Origin: a virus
DNA: 37,949 nucleotides
IMG/VR virus record: IMGVR_UViG_3300035180_001355
Location: 1 to 37,949 of that record
Strand: one strand, 5' to 3'
The notes under the pieces were generated by a model. It was given only the letters and a program-made list of their open reading frames with translations. It searched no databases and was not told the origin of the DNA. The position numbers and the translations under genes are program-made. This document shows positions 29,850 to 37,797 of this stretch, piece by piece. Each line of letters begins with the position of its first letter. The stretch's first letter is position 1.

Positions 29850-30650
29850 ATGAAACCACTGCCGGTGAGCAAGCTCTACGTCCTGAAGGACGTGCAGATC
29901 GACGACAACCAGATCGCGGGGGCCGCGGCGGTCATGGGCAACATGGACCGCCAGGGCGACGTGCTCTATCCGGGATGCTGGAAGGGCGCATTGAAGGACT
30001 TCCGGGCCTCGGGGTTCGTGGCAGTCGGGCACGACTGGAGCAGTCTGCCGGTGGCCATGCCCGTGGAGGCGGCGGAGCGCGGCGGCGAGCTCCTCTGCAA
30101 GGCGGAGTTCCACTCGACGCCGGAGGGGCAGGCAGCGCGGCAGGTCTGCGCGGAACGAATGCAGCGGGGCCTATCCGTTGGCCTTTCCGTGGGATTCATG
30201 CCAGATTACGATAGCGGCGTGCATTATTTTGAGAATGGCAAGGCGCTGCTTGATCACGCCGAGCAGTCCGGCGCGCCGATGGACCTGTTCGATGCCGCCG
30301 GTATCGCCCGGTGCAAGGGGCAGTGTCGGGGGATCAGCAAGATCGCCGAGTTCTACGAGTTCAGCATCGTTCCCGTCCCGGCCAACCCGAAAGCGGTGGC
30401 CTCGGCGGTCAAGAGCATTGAGACGGTCCGCGAGTTCGAGGAGTTCTTGCGGGATGCAGGGTTCTCCCGGAAACAGGCGGTCGCCATAGCATTACATGGG
30501 TACCCGCAGCGAGATGCTAGCGAGGATAACGACCCGGACGACACTGATGCAGCCGCTCTCGCCCTTGCGCGTGAGCAACGACTTCGCGATCTCGTTCGGC
30601 GCGGCAGGATCGCGCTGGCAGTCGCGCGAGGAGCTTACCTAGATGACTAA
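29850..30650 (+). CDS. HK97-type prohead protease (266 aa)
   Basis: The protease core covers residues about 8-180: GNMDRQGDVLYPG, VGHDWSSLPVA with catalytic His61, and RGLSVGLSVGF with the Ser at 109 or 113 as nucleophile, then ISKIAEFYEFSIVPVPANP, the usual domain end. It cleaves the capsid delta domain and itself during head maturation. The C-terminal 80 residues, with a helix and acidic DASEDNDPDD, could act as a scaffold. ATG 29850 has GGAGG at 6 nt. It overlaps the capsid gene by 8 bases. Confidence 0.92.
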   Translation: MKPLPVSKLYVLKDVQIDDNQIAGAAAVMGNMDRQGDVLYPGCWKGALKDFRASGFVAVGHDWSSLPVAMPVEAAERGGELLCKAEFHSTPEGQAARQVCAERMQRGLSVGLSVGFMPDYDSGVHYFENGKALLDHAEQSGAPMDLFDAAGIARCKGQCRGISKIAEFYEFSIVPVPANPKAVASAVKSIETVREFEEFLRDAGFSRKQAVAIALHGYPQRDASEDNDPDDTDAAALALAREQRLRDLVRRGRIALAVARGAYLDD

Positions 30651-31953
30651 CAAAGCGACGATTGACGCATTGACGGAGCGCTATAATCGCGCCCTCGCGG
30701 GGGTGCAGGAGCTTCAGGCCAAGCACGCCGGGAAGCCAGAGACGTTCACGCCGGATGAGGAGGCCGAGTTCGACAAGCGGATGGCCGACTGCGACAGCCT
30801 CATCAAGCAGATCGAGAGGCTGCGCAAGGCGGATGAGCTGGAGGCATGGGGCCAGAAGGTGCCTGAGGCCGCACAGCCTGTGATCGGGAGCGCGCGGCCC
30901 GAGGAGAAGGCAGACAAGCCGGCGGTCGCGAAGGAGCTGAAACTTGCCTTGTTCCGGCAGCAGGCACTCGGCACCGGCTACGACGGATCGGCGGCCCAGC
31001 AGGTGGACGCGAAACTGCTGAACAGCCCGGAGGCCAAGGCGTACCAGGCCGACGTACCGGCGGGTGGCGGGTTCGCGATTCTGCCGCAGGAGATGATCCA
31101 AGACTTCCTCCTGCTCATGAAGAACCTCATGTTCGTTCGGCAGCTGGCCACAGTCTACGAGGTGCCGACAGCCGACAGCCTCGGCGTTCCCGCGCTCGAC
31201 ACCGACCCGTCGGCTACCGACTGGACGGTGGAACTCGGCACCGGCAATGAGGAGACGACCGCGAGCCTCGGCAAGAGAGAATGGAGACCGCATCCGCTGG
31301 CCAAACTGCTCAAGCTCTCGCGGACCCTCATCCGCAAGGTGCCCAACTTCGAGACGGTATTGGTCGACCGTCTGGCCTACATGGTCGCGCTGACCGAGGA
31401 GAACGCGTTCCTGAACGGGAGCGGCGCGAACCAGCCGCTCGGGGTGATGACACCGTCCGCGCAGGGCATTCCGACGACCCGCGACGTCACCGCCGCGGCA
31501 CAGACTACGATTGCTGGCGATGACATCATGAACACCTTCTACAACTTGAAGGCGCAGTATCGCCAGCGGTCGAGTTGGATCATTAGCCGTCCGGTTGTCG
31601 CAGCAGTTCGCAAGCTGAAGGACGCGAATAGCCAGTACATCTGGCAGCCGGGTCTCATCGGGGCCTCGTTCGTGGCGCAGGGCACCGTCCTGACCGGCGG
31701 GACGCCCGACACGCTGATGGGCCGCCCGATCTACGAATCGGAGCTCATGCCGAGCACGATCGCAGCGAACCAGTACGTGGCGATTCTCGGCGACTTCAGC
31801 AAATATTGGATCGCAGACGCCCTGACGATGACCCTGCAGGTGCTCTACGAGCTCTATGCGGCCACGAATCAGATTGGCTACGTGTTCAGGAAAGAGACGG
31901 ACGGCCTGCCGGTTCTCGGCGAGGCGTTCTCCCGGCTCATCATGCATTCGTAG
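30643..31953 (+). CDS. Major capsid protein, HK97 fold (436 aa)
   Basis: Residues 1-100 are a charged coiled coil (ALTERYNRALAGVQELQAKH, then EEAEFDKRMADCDSLIKQIER), the delta/scaffold domain removed by the protease. The mature part begins near 105-135 and shows GGGFAILPQEM, NLMFVRQLATVYEVPT, EENAFLNGSGANQPLG (E-loop/P-domain marks) and GRPIYESELMP with ILGDFSKYWIAD. It forms the icosahedral shell. The next gene is a likely decoration protein. A 515-residue reading frame on the other strand is only a shadow. Confidence 0.95.
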   Translation: MTNKATIDALTERYNRALAGVQELQAKHAGKPETFTPDEEAEFDKRMADCDSLIKQIERLRKADELEAWGQKVPEAAQPVIGSARPEEKADKPAVAKELKLALFRQQALGTGYDGSAAQQVDAKLLNSPEAKAYQADVPAGGGFAILPQEMIQDFLLLMKNLMFVRQLATVYEVPTADSLGVPALDTDPSATDWTVELGTGNEETTASLGKREWRPHPLAKLLKLSRTLIRKVPNFETVLVDRLAYMVALTEENAFLNGSGANQPLGVMTPSAQGIPTTRDVTAAAQTTIAGDDIMNTFYNLKAQYRQRSSWIISRPVVAAVRKLKDANSQYIWQPGLIGASFVAQGTVLTGGTPDTLMGRPIYESELMPSTIAANQYVAILGDFSKYWIADALTMTLQVLYELYAATNQIGYVFRKETDGLPVLGEAFSRLIMHS

Positions 31954-31963
31954 TGCGACTGAC

Positions 31964-31994
31964 GCGGGGCCGTAGGCAGGACACGCGGCCCCGC
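31964..31994 (+). terminator. Hairpin after the capsid gene
   Basis: GCGGGGCCG (31964-31972) pairs with CGGCCCCGC (31986-31994) over a 13-nt loop, 11 bases after the capsid stop. A small second hairpin, CCCGCC with GGCGGG, follows before the next ribosome site. No U-run, so it is more likely a partial terminator or an RNA-stability element that sets capsid output. Confidence 0.5.
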
Positions 31995-32048
31995 CTCCGA
32001 CCGGTTCAAACGACAGACCCGCCATGCAGGCGGGGGAGGGATAGATCA

Positions 32049-32432
32049 ATGAGCTTGCGAGCAATCAGCCAGCAACTGGTGACGGCACCCCTGATCGGCC
32101 CGAAGGCCATCGTCGCCACGACGAACGGCACGGCGCTGGACTTGGCCGCCGCGGATACGGACATGGTCGTGTTCAACCCAGGCGTGTGGACGGATGGCAC
32201 GTATACGCTGAAACTACAGGACTCGCCGGATAACGTCACATGGAATGACGTAACTCCCGCGAACCAGGTGGGCACATTGGCAACGATCAGCAGCTCGGCC
32301 ACTGCGGTCCTGCAGCAGGTGAGCTACATCGGGCCGGCCCGCTACCTGCGCCCGGTGGTGACCGCCTCCGGCGCTACGACCGGGGTCCTGCTGGACGTGT
32401 TCGCCGTCGTGAAGCGCAAGAAGCAGCCGTAA
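32049..32432 (+). CDS. Probable capsid decoration protein (127 aa)
   Basis: The 127-residue protein is beta-rich, with VVFNPGVWTDGTYTLKLQDS, PDNVTWNDV and GPARYLRPVV, as in head-fibre or decoration proteins. It ends in a basic KRKKQP. ATG 32049 has GGGAGGG at 8 nt. Isolated between two GC hairpins, so its mRNA could be independently stable and abundant, as expected of a many-copy head protein. Decoration role inferred from place and composition. Confidence 0.7.
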   Translation: MSLRAISQQLVTAPLIGPKAIVATTNGTALDLAAADTDMVVFNPGVWTDGTYTLKLQDSPDNVTWNDVTPANQVGTLATISSSATAVLQQVSYIGPARYLRPVVTASGATTGVLLDVFAVVKRKKQP

Positions 32433-32440
32433 GGCGATAA

Positions 32441-32481
32441 CGCCGGGGCCTCTTCGCGGTGAGGTCTGAGGGGCCCCGGCG
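32441..32481 (+). terminator. Hairpin after the decoration gene
   Basis: CGCCGGGGCC (32441-32450) is perfectly complementary to GGCCCCGGCG (32472-32481), with a 21-nt loop. It begins 8 bases after the stop. As with the capsid hairpin, a U-run is missing. It probably tunes the levels of capsid and decoration mRNAs against the low-copy connector genes beyond. Confidence 0.55.
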
Positions 32482-32502
32482 CAACCCGACAGGGAGCGTG
32501 GA

Positions 32503-32715
32503 ATGGCACGCGTTGGCGACATTGTGAGCGTAACCGGCAAGGTCATTGAGATCAGGTGGGGTGGCGAGGACGACGAGGACTACGAGGCGACCCTGCAGCT
32601 CGACGACACGCGGACGGTGACGGTGCCGGAGAGGTTCGCGCGGGTGCAGGTGGCGGCGAAGGCGATCTGGCCGGGCGAGAACAAGATGGTCAAGGGCCCG
32701 GCAGAGGACAAATGA
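32503..32715 (+). CDS. Small SH3-like hypothetical protein (70 aa)
   Basis: The 70 residues open with VGDIVSVTGKVIEIRWGG, followed by YEATLQLDDTRTVTVPERF, a small beta-barrel pattern. ATG 32503 has AGGGAG about 9 nt upstream. It sits between the decoration gene and the connector, one base before the latter's start. A minor head protein or connector helper is possible; family not recognised. Confidence 0.65.
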   Translation: MARVGDIVSVTGKVIEIRWGGEDDEDYEATLQLDDTRTVTVPERFARVQVAAKAIWPGENKMVKGPAEDK

Positions 32716-32716
32716 G

Positions 32717-33412
32717 ATGCAGACCGCGTTACCTACTGGCGTCGATCTGAGCAGGTTCATCGAGGGCGCAGGCCTCACGATCCCGAACGGGTATCTCGAC
32801 CTCGACGGCGCGGTTTACTCGGCAATCGAGGAGTGGGAGGAGCGGACGGGGTATGTGCCCTTCTTCACGCCTGCAACCGATCCGCCGGCGACGCGATACT
32901 ACTCGCCCGGCAGTATCACAATCGCGCCGAATGACCAACCGGTGCTGGAGCTCGACGCGGGCCTCACAACCATTCAGACATTCCTCGTCGGGGTGACGCC
33001 AGCCGATCCCGGCAGGGCGTTGACGTATGGCACCGACTACATCCTGTGCCCAGCGAACGCGCCAGCCAAACAGAAACCGTTCACCTACATCACGTTCATT
33101 AGTCCGTTCGCCATGTTCGGTAACGTCGGGCCTATGTACCCGAACAGCATTCAGATCACAGGTCGATGGGGCTACTGGACCTCGGTACCCGAGGCGGCCT
33201 GGCGGGCGATCCTCTGCGGTGCGGCGGCCCGGCTGGCTCCCCAACTGAGCCTCGCGATCCGGGACGGCGTGGCGCGGTGGACTGAGGGCGACGTCTCGAA
33301 CGACTACGGCAGCGGAGGGTATCTGCAGTCACAGGTTAGCAGTTGGCGCGAGGAGTTTGACAGGCAGTCTGGGTTCGGCGGCAGGTTCCATAGACTGAGG
33401 GCGGTAGTGTGA
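32717..33412 (+). CDS. Head-tail connector / adaptor protein, gp6-like (231 aa)
   Basis: Features fit HK97 gp6-type adaptors: an N-terminal helix pair (YLDLDGAVYSAIEEWEERTG), a middle beta region (RYYSPGSITIAPNDQPVLEL), ITGRWGYWTSVPEAAWRAIL, and a C-terminal helix (QSQVSSWREEFDRQSG). Such proteins form the ring that closes the portal toward the tail. It starts just after the preceding gene, and its TGA overlaps the GTG of the next. Confidence 0.8.
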   Translation: MQTALPTGVDLSRFIEGAGLTIPNGYLDLDGAVYSAIEEWEERTGYVPFFTPATDPPATRYYSPGSITIAPNDQPVLELDAGLTTIQTFLVGVTPADPGRALTYGTDYILCPANAPAKQKPFTYITFISPFAMFGNVGPMYPNSIQITGRWGYWTSVPEAAWRAILCGAAARLAPQLSLAIRDGVARWTEGDVSNDYGSGGYLQSQVSSWREEFDRQSGFGGRFHRLRAVV

Positions 33413-33750
33413 GCGATCCCGGGCGAACGACGTTCGACCTCATGTTCAACACCGTCACGCAGGACGCGACGGGCGGGCCGGTGGACAACTGGGCGACGGT
33501 GCAGAGCGGGCTCGTTGGCTACCTGCGCAACCCGAACCCAAGGCCGCTCCGGTTCTACGACAGCGGGTTTCACATTCATGCTCGGATACCGAAGGTGGCA
33601 GTGTTCTACAGGCGCGAGACAACGCCGCCGAGCATCGACGCCGACTACGAGCGATACCGGCTGGTCGATGAGACGGGCGACCTTTACCGGGTGATTGACT
33701 GCAACGAATACGCGGCGACTGTGCAGCTGAGCGTGGAGCGGGTGCTATGA
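33409..33750 (+). CDS. Head closure / head-tail joining protein (113 aa)
   Basis: GTG 33409 overlaps the connector stop. The 113 residues form a beta-rich domain (DLMFNTVTQDATGG, VAVFYRRETTPP, YRLVDETGDLYRVID), the layout of SPP1 gp16-type stopper proteins. It would plug the connector and present the site for the tail. The next gene overlaps by four bases, as usual for this ordered set. Confidence 0.78.
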   Translation: MSDPGRTTFDLMFNTVTQDATGGPVDNWATVQSGLVGYLRNPNPRPLRFYDSGFHIHARIPKVAVFYRRETTPPSIDADYERYRLVDETGDLYRVIDCNEYAATVQLSVERVL

Positions 33751-34118
33751 GCGTACGGGGGCTGGAGGAACTGCTCGCGAACATCGAGGCCAAGAAGCGC
33801 CGTCTCCTGCAGGCGAAGGCCGACGCCGCGCAGGAGATCGCCGCCTATCTGGAGACCTACGCGAAGGCGAACCATAGGTGGGGCAACCCGTATAGCGAGG
33901 GCTACACGCCGACCGGGATGCTGGAGGCCTCCATCCACGGCGAGGTCGTCGATGCGTCGGAGGAGCTCATCACGATCTGCCTGCATGCCGACATGCCATA
34001 CGCCGCGCCGCTTGAGCTGGCCTCGAAGTTTCACGGGAAATATGCCTGGATGAGAGCCGCGGTCGAGAACAACCAGCAGACAATCGTTGACATTCTGCGG
34101 AGGCACCTGGAGCAATGA
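33747..34118 (+). CDS. HK97 gp10-like neck/tail protein (123 aa)
   Basis: The N-terminal helix (LLANIEAKKRRLLQAKADAAQ) leads into LETYAKANHRWGNP, TGMLEASIHG and a C-terminal AWMRAAVENNQQTIVDILR helix. Together with MPYAAPLELAS these are the marks of the gp10/HK97 neck family. It acts at the head-tail joint. ATGA overlaps on both sides keep it in the connector run. Confidence 0.82.
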   Translation: MSVRGLEELLANIEAKKRRLLQAKADAAQEIAAYLETYAKANHRWGNPYSEGYTPTGMLEASIHGEVVDASEELITICLHADMPYAAPLELASKFHGKYAWMRAAVENNQQTIVDILRRHLEQ

Positions 34119-34534
34119 GTCCGACTGCCGAGGTGGACGCCTGGCTCTATTCGACGCTCACGGGCGACGTCATGCTCATGGCCATGGTGCAGGGCGTCTG
34201 GAGCATGAAGGCCATCCCGGAGGCGCCTGCTCCGATGGTCGTCTACGCGCCGGAGGGACTGCCGAAGGCGATGCGCGCGATTGACGATGGGCTGGCAATG
34301 ATCGAGATGCGCTACAGGGTAACGGTGATTGGCGAGGGAGGGGGCACGGCGGCCCTGCAGCCTATCATGGACCGCGTGCACACATTGCTCAACAAGCAGA
34401 CGGTGATCGGGACCGGCTACAGGTTGAACGTAGCCACAGACAGTGTGTTCGAGCAGTCGGACGTCCTGCTCGGCACGACGCGACATTCGGAGTTGGGCGC
34501 GATCTACCGGGTCAGGTACCGCCCGGTCGGGTGA
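34115..34534 (+). CDS. Tail terminator / completion protein (139 aa)
   Basis: The pattern VDAWLYSTLTGDVML, APMVVYAPEGL, MIEMRYRVTVIGEGGG, then IMDRVHTLLNK fits the DUF3168-like tail terminators that cap the tail tube and set its length. Position between the gp10-like protein and the tail-tube protein is the standard one. Its stop is 10 bases before the next start. Confidence 0.78.
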   Translation: MSPTAEVDAWLYSTLTGDVMLMAMVQGVWSMKAIPEAPAPMVVYAPEGLPKAMRAIDDGLAMIEMRYRVTVIGEGGGTAALQPIMDRVHTLLNKQTVIGTGYRLNVATDSVFEQSDVLLGTTRHSELGAIYRVRYRPVG

Positions 34535-34544
34535 GGAGGTCATC

Positions 34545-34976
34545 ATGGCATACAGATTGATCGGGCAGGACTGCCTTGTAGCGACGAGCCTCGGCGGTGT
34601 CGTCAATGGGCAACCCGTCAGTTTCAATGCAGCGCAGTCGCAGAAATGGCTTGCGAAGTCGATCGAGCTCGATGAATCGGCGATCGACGGAGACGTCACG
34701 AGCCTGGGTGACGGCCTGGAGAAATCGCGGTACAAGCGAAGCGCGGCGACCGTGAGGCTCAAACTGCAGGTCAGTGATAGCGGGCCGCAGTTCGCCTCAT
34801 GCGCCGGGCTGGCCATTCGGGTCGACGTGCAGGAGGTCAGTTCGATGGTGCAGCACCGCGTTTACGTCGGAATGATCCTGCGGTCGAATGAGACCATTGA
34901 GGACGGCGAGACGATCGAGACCATCGAAGTCAAGATGGGCATTGAGGGCTGGGTTTACACGGGGGTCTACTGGTGA
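34545..34976 (+). CDS. Major tail tube protein (143 aa)
   Basis: The 143-residue protein has GGVVNGQPVSFNAAQSQKWL, ELDESAIDGDVTSLGDG and repeated beta strands (RVYVGMILRSNETIEDGET), the tube-protein fold by composition. Position after the tail terminator and before the chaperone pair makes the call firm. GAGGAGG lies 5 nt before ATG 34545. It would form stacked hexamers around the tape measure. Confidence 0.82.
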   Translation: MAYRLIGQDCLVATSLGGVVNGQPVSFNAAQSQKWLAKSIELDESAIDGDVTSLGDGLEKSRYKRSAATVRLKLQVSDSGPQFASCAGLAIRVDVQEVSSMVQHRVYVGMILRSNETIEDGETIETIEVKMGIEGWVYTGVYW

Positions 34977-35383
34977 TGAGTGACACAATGATGGCTACGA
35001 CTACCGGCCTGGGCGCGCTCCTGCAGTCCACGCAGCCGGACACGCTGGCAACCTGTTCCGTCGATCTCTCGGAGTTTTTCGACGGCCAGCCGGCGGTATT
35101 CGCGTTTCAGGAGCCGGACGTACCGCGGCTCGCGGCGGTGCAGGAGGACGCCAAACGCCTGCGCCGCGCCTACCCGCAAATGCCGAAGGGCGGGTGCATG
35201 GAAGTTGCATTGCTCGCACTGACGTTCACTGGGGATTCGTCTCCATTGACGGCGGGCGACCTGTTCATGCGGCTCGCGCTGGCTAAGCCCCGGGCCTACC
35301 TGCGGCTCCGGCAGGCGTGGAGCGAGGCGTTCCCGTTCCTGGCAGGTGACGAGGCCGTGCTGGACGAACGGGTAAACAGCTGA
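34976..35383 (+). CDS. Tail assembly chaperone, short form (gpG-like, 135 aa)
   Basis: ATG 34976 overlaps the tail-tube stop by one base (GTG 34973 is an alternative). The sequence has LSEFFDGQPAVFAFQEPDVP and LLALTFTGDSSPLTAG, then LRLRQAWSEAFPF, like small alpha/beta chaperones that coat the tape measure. The reading frame directly behind continues in the -1 frame to 35520, so a longer fusion form is expected, as with lambda gpG/gpGT. Confidence 0.75.
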   Translation: MSDTMMATTTGLGALLQSTQPDTLATCSVDLSEFFDGQPAVFAFQEPDVPRLAAVQEDAKRLRRAYPQMPKGGCMEVALLALTFTGDSSPLTAGDLFMRLALAKPRAYLRLRQAWSEAFPFLAGDEAVLDERVNS

Positions 35384-35520
35384 GGCACAGTACCGACGGG
35401 GCCTGGACGATACTGTGCCTACGATACCTGCATCGCCTGCCGTGCGAGTTGCGGGGCATTCCGGCCCGAGAGTTGATCACGCTCGCCGCCGTGGCGCGGA
35501 TCGAGCAACCGGACGAGTGA
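35350..35520 (+). CDS. Probable -1 frameshift extension of the tail chaperone (gpT-like)
   Basis: In the -1 frame an open stretch runs from 35350 to the TGA at 35518-35520, with no ATG start. After the zero-frame stop (35381) it encodes HSTDGAWTILCLRYLHRLPC, then ELRGIPARELITLAAVARIE, a helical pattern typical of T extensions. The shift must occur in the 31-nt overlap 35350-35380. No classic slippery heptamer is seen; GGGTAAAC at 35370-35377 is the nearest A-containing site. Otherwise 35384-35524 would be an unexplained gap just before the tape measure. Confidence 0.6.
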   Translation, partial: RGRAGRTGKQLRHSTDGAWTILCLRYLHRLPCELRGIPARELITLAAVARIEQPDE

Positions 35521-35524
35521 GAAC

Positions 35525-37075
35525 ATGGCCGACGAGCAACTAGGGCGACTGCTCATCAACGTGGCGATACAAGACGAGGGCACGAGCAAGGCTCTCGACG
35601 ACGTAGCGCAGGCCGCCGGGCGCGTGAAGAAAACGGCGGACCCTGCTACGCAGTCAACGAAGGACTTCTCGGCGTCGATCATGTCGATCAAACTGCCTGC
35701 CGTGCAGGCGGTAGGCGTCGTCAACACGCTCGCATCGAGTATCGGCATGCTCGGCGCGGCGGCAGCGTCGTTCGCCGGTGTCCGCCTCGCGGCCCAGTAC
35801 GAGCGCATCGAGATCGGGTTCAAGTCCATCCTCGGCTCGGCGCAAGCGGCCCACAAGATCATGCGTGAGTTGAGGCAGATGGGGCAGGAGACGCCGTACC
35901 GCACCGAGGCGCTCATCGGCTATGCGCGGGGCCTCGCGGCGGTCACTCACGATGGCGACAAGGCGGTGGCGACCCTGCGGACGCTGGCAGCCGTCGGTTC
36001 AGCGCAGGGCTGGGGCGAGGCAGACGTCGGGGACGTGGCGCGGACGCTCGCTTCGCTCGGCTCATCGTTCCGCCCGGCTGGGCAGGACACGATCATGTCG
36101 CTCGCCGCGAAGGGCATTGACATTGCTCGGGTGGCGAAGGCGGCAGGATTGGGGGATTTCGGTACCGACCAGCTCGCCAGCGCACGCGCGGCGCAGGCAA
36201 TAGGTGCGTATCAAGGTCCGAGGGCGATGGAACTGCTCATCAGGGGCATGGAGAAAATCTACCCGGCAACGATGAGCTTCCTGGGGGCGATACAGAACCT
36301 CGGCGAGTCGCTGGCGCAGATCATGCTCCCGACGGGGCAAATGCTGATACCCGTGCTCGGCGCGATCGCGCGCGCGGTGACATGGGCAGCGCAGCGCCTC
36401 CGGGACCTCAACGAGTATCTCGGGGGAACGGCCGGTTTCGCCGTCATTGTTGGCGGTCTCGTGAGGTTCGGCCCGGCACTCATTGCGAGTCTGCAAGGCG
36501 CATTCGTTGGCATCATGCGTCTCACTACGGCCTTGCAGGCATTGGCCGCGAGTTCGACCGCAGCAGCCGCTACAACCGGGACTGCAGCGGCGACGACTGG
36601 CACGGCAGCAGCGGGCGCGACGCTCGGTTGGGGCGGGATGAACGCTCTCAAGGGAGCGCTCGGAGGAGGCCTGAGAGGCATGCTCATGGGGATACTTCGA
36701 GCGATACTGCCGATTGGCATGGCATTAGGCGGCGCGGCTCTCGCCTCCGACAAACCGGGGGCAGGTTACAGCGCGTTGAACATCATCGGTCGCGGGATAG
36801 AAGGCGCCGGCTTCGGCCTCCTGAGCAGAAACTGGATTGCGACGGCGATTGGCGCTCTTGCAGGCATCGGCTATGGCATCTGGGAGAACTACCAGCCCAA
36901 ACCGGAGGACGACGCGGCGAAACAAACGGCGGAGAATACCAAACGGACCGCTGACGCCATGGAACAGCTACGAATGCAGGTCATCGGCGGGGGCATTCGG
37001 ACGCGTCGGGGGGCATCGGACATCGAGGCACAGATCAATCTAAGCAGGGCAATGGCTACCCTATCGGGAGTCTAG
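35525..37075 (+). CDS. Tape measure protein (516 aa)
   Basis: The helix-rich protein begins LGRLLINVAIQDEGTSKALDD and has an early region GFKSILGSAQAAHKIMREL with TPYRTEALIGYARGL, typical of tape measures. Hydrophobic stretches occur near 260-330 and 370-460, and an Ala/Thr repeat (TTGTAAATTGTAA, about 352-365) lies between. At roughly 0.15 nm per residue, 516 residues imply a short tail of about 75 nm. It acts inside the tail tube and is ejected with the DNA. Confidence 0.88.
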   Translation: MADEQLGRLLINVAIQDEGTSKALDDVAQAAGRVKKTADPATQSTKDFSASIMSIKLPAVQAVGVVNTLASSIGMLGAAAASFAGVRLAAQYERIEIGFKSILGSAQAAHKIMRELRQMGQETPYRTEALIGYARGLAAVTHDGDKAVATLRTLAAVGSAQGWGEADVGDVARTLASLGSSFRPAGQDTIMSLAAKGIDIARVAKAAGLGDFGTDQLASARAAQAIGAYQGPRAMELLIRGMEKIYPATMSFLGAIQNLGESLAQIMLPTGQMLIPVLGAIARAVTWAAQRLRDLNEYLGGTAGFAVIVGGLVRFGPALIASLQGAFVGIMRLTTALQALAASSTAAAATTGTAAATTGTAAAGATLGWGGMNALKGALGGGLRGMLMGILRAILPIGMALGGAALASDKPGAGYSALNIIGRGIEGAGFGLLSRNWIATAIGALAGIGYGIWENYQPKPEDDAAKQTAENTKRTADAMEQLRMQVIGGGIRTRRGASDIEAQINLSRAMATLSGV

Positions 37076-37085
37076 GAGGGATACA

Positions 37086-37604
37086 ATGGCTATTCAGAGC
37101 GTTACCTACCGTGGCAAACTGGACGTGGTCGAGGTGCCGAGTGGCGCGGCCATCGCGCCGACCTCGGTCGTGAACCACACGTTGTTCTCGGGCGGCGTTA
37201 CCGTCGGGCGCGACGACGTCTACGGGCCGACCACGACGCCGGCCTGCAATGCCGTGGCCGATTTCCAGCAGGCCCTTTCGTCTGGGGCAGCGACGATCGA
37301 CCTGACTGCCCTGCCGTCATTCGGCGGCGCGACGCAGTCCTTCAACGGGAAGAAGGTTGTCGCGGCTAAGTTCCGCAATCCATCAACGAACGCGAACGCA
37401 ATCACCATCGCGCAGGGCGGGTCCAACCCCTACGGCCTGTTTGGGTCGACATTCTCGATCACCCTGCAGCCCGGGCAGGAGATTCTCTTCGGCCCGCAGG
37501 CAGCGATCACTGCGTCGACGCCCGCAGTGAGTTCGACGGTGAAGACCATCGCCCTCACGGGCACGGGCAGCCAGGCGCTCGACGTTCTACTGGTCGCCGG
37601 CTAG
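37086..37604 (+). CDS. Hypothetical tail protein (172 aa)
   Basis: The 172-residue beta-rich protein (AIQSVTYRGKLDVVEVPSG, TIDLTALPSFGGATQSFNG, TFSITLQPGQEIL) has low charge and many Thr/Ala/Gly. It follows the tape measure by 10 bases, after AGGAGGG. Placement suits a distal tail or tube-tip component. Its stop and that of the minus-strand gene behind it share the four bases CTAG (37601-37604). Confidence 0.7.
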   Translation: MAIQSVTYRGKLDVVEVPSGAAIAPTSVVNHTLFSGGVTVGRDDVYGPTTTPACNAVADFQQALSSGAATIDLTALPSFGGATQSFNGKKVVAAKFRNPSTNANAITIAQGGSNPYGLFGSTFSITLQPGQEILFGPQAAITASTPAVSSTVKTIALTGTGSQALDVLLVAG

Positions 37605-37786
37605 GGTCCCTGAGGCGGGTCGGTGTGGTCACGGTTGAGGCGTCGAATGTACGAGCCTACGATCACGCCGACCGCCGTGGTGAGCATGGACTGCCGGTTG
37701 AATACGTTGAGCACGATCAGCATCACCCAGAACGCCGCGAGAATGTTCATGTCGATGAGCAGGTCGGCAGCAGTGTAACGTGGCAT
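37601..37786 (-). CDS. Small membrane protein on the opposite strand (61 aa)
   Basis: The only minus-strand gene within the late operon. ATG (37784-37786) has AGGAGG 5 nt upstream. The 61 residues have hydrophobic stretches at 14-29 (ILAAFWVMLIVLNVF) and 34-46 (MLTTAVGVIVGSYI), then a charged end, so one or two membrane passes. It lies between two tail genes, stop-to-stop with one and start-to-start (11 bases apart) with the other. It could be a holin-like or exclusion protein made at a different time from the tail. Its promoter would have to lie within the gene to its right. Confidence 0.65.
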   Translation of the reverse strand: MPRYTAADLLIDMNILAAFWVMLIVLNVFNRQSMLTTAVGVIVGSYIRRLNRDHTDPPQGP

Positions 37787-37797
37787 AGGAGCCTCCT
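37787..37797. promoter_or_regulatory. Palindromic Shine-Dalgarno shared by two divergent genes
   Basis: AGGAG-c-CTCCT fills the 11 bases between two divergent start codons. On the plus strand AGGAG (37787-37791) is 6 nt before GTG 37798. On the minus strand AGGAGG (37792-37797) is 5 nt before the ATG ending at 37786. One palindrome thus serves both starts. Confidence 0.75.

Noticed and set aside
30517-32064. A 515-codon open frame on the minus strand opposite the capsid and protease genes
   Set aside because: The plus-strand genes are clear HK97 capsid and protease. The minus frame is rich in Arg/Leu/His without family motifs, as expected of a shadow in GC-rich DNA.
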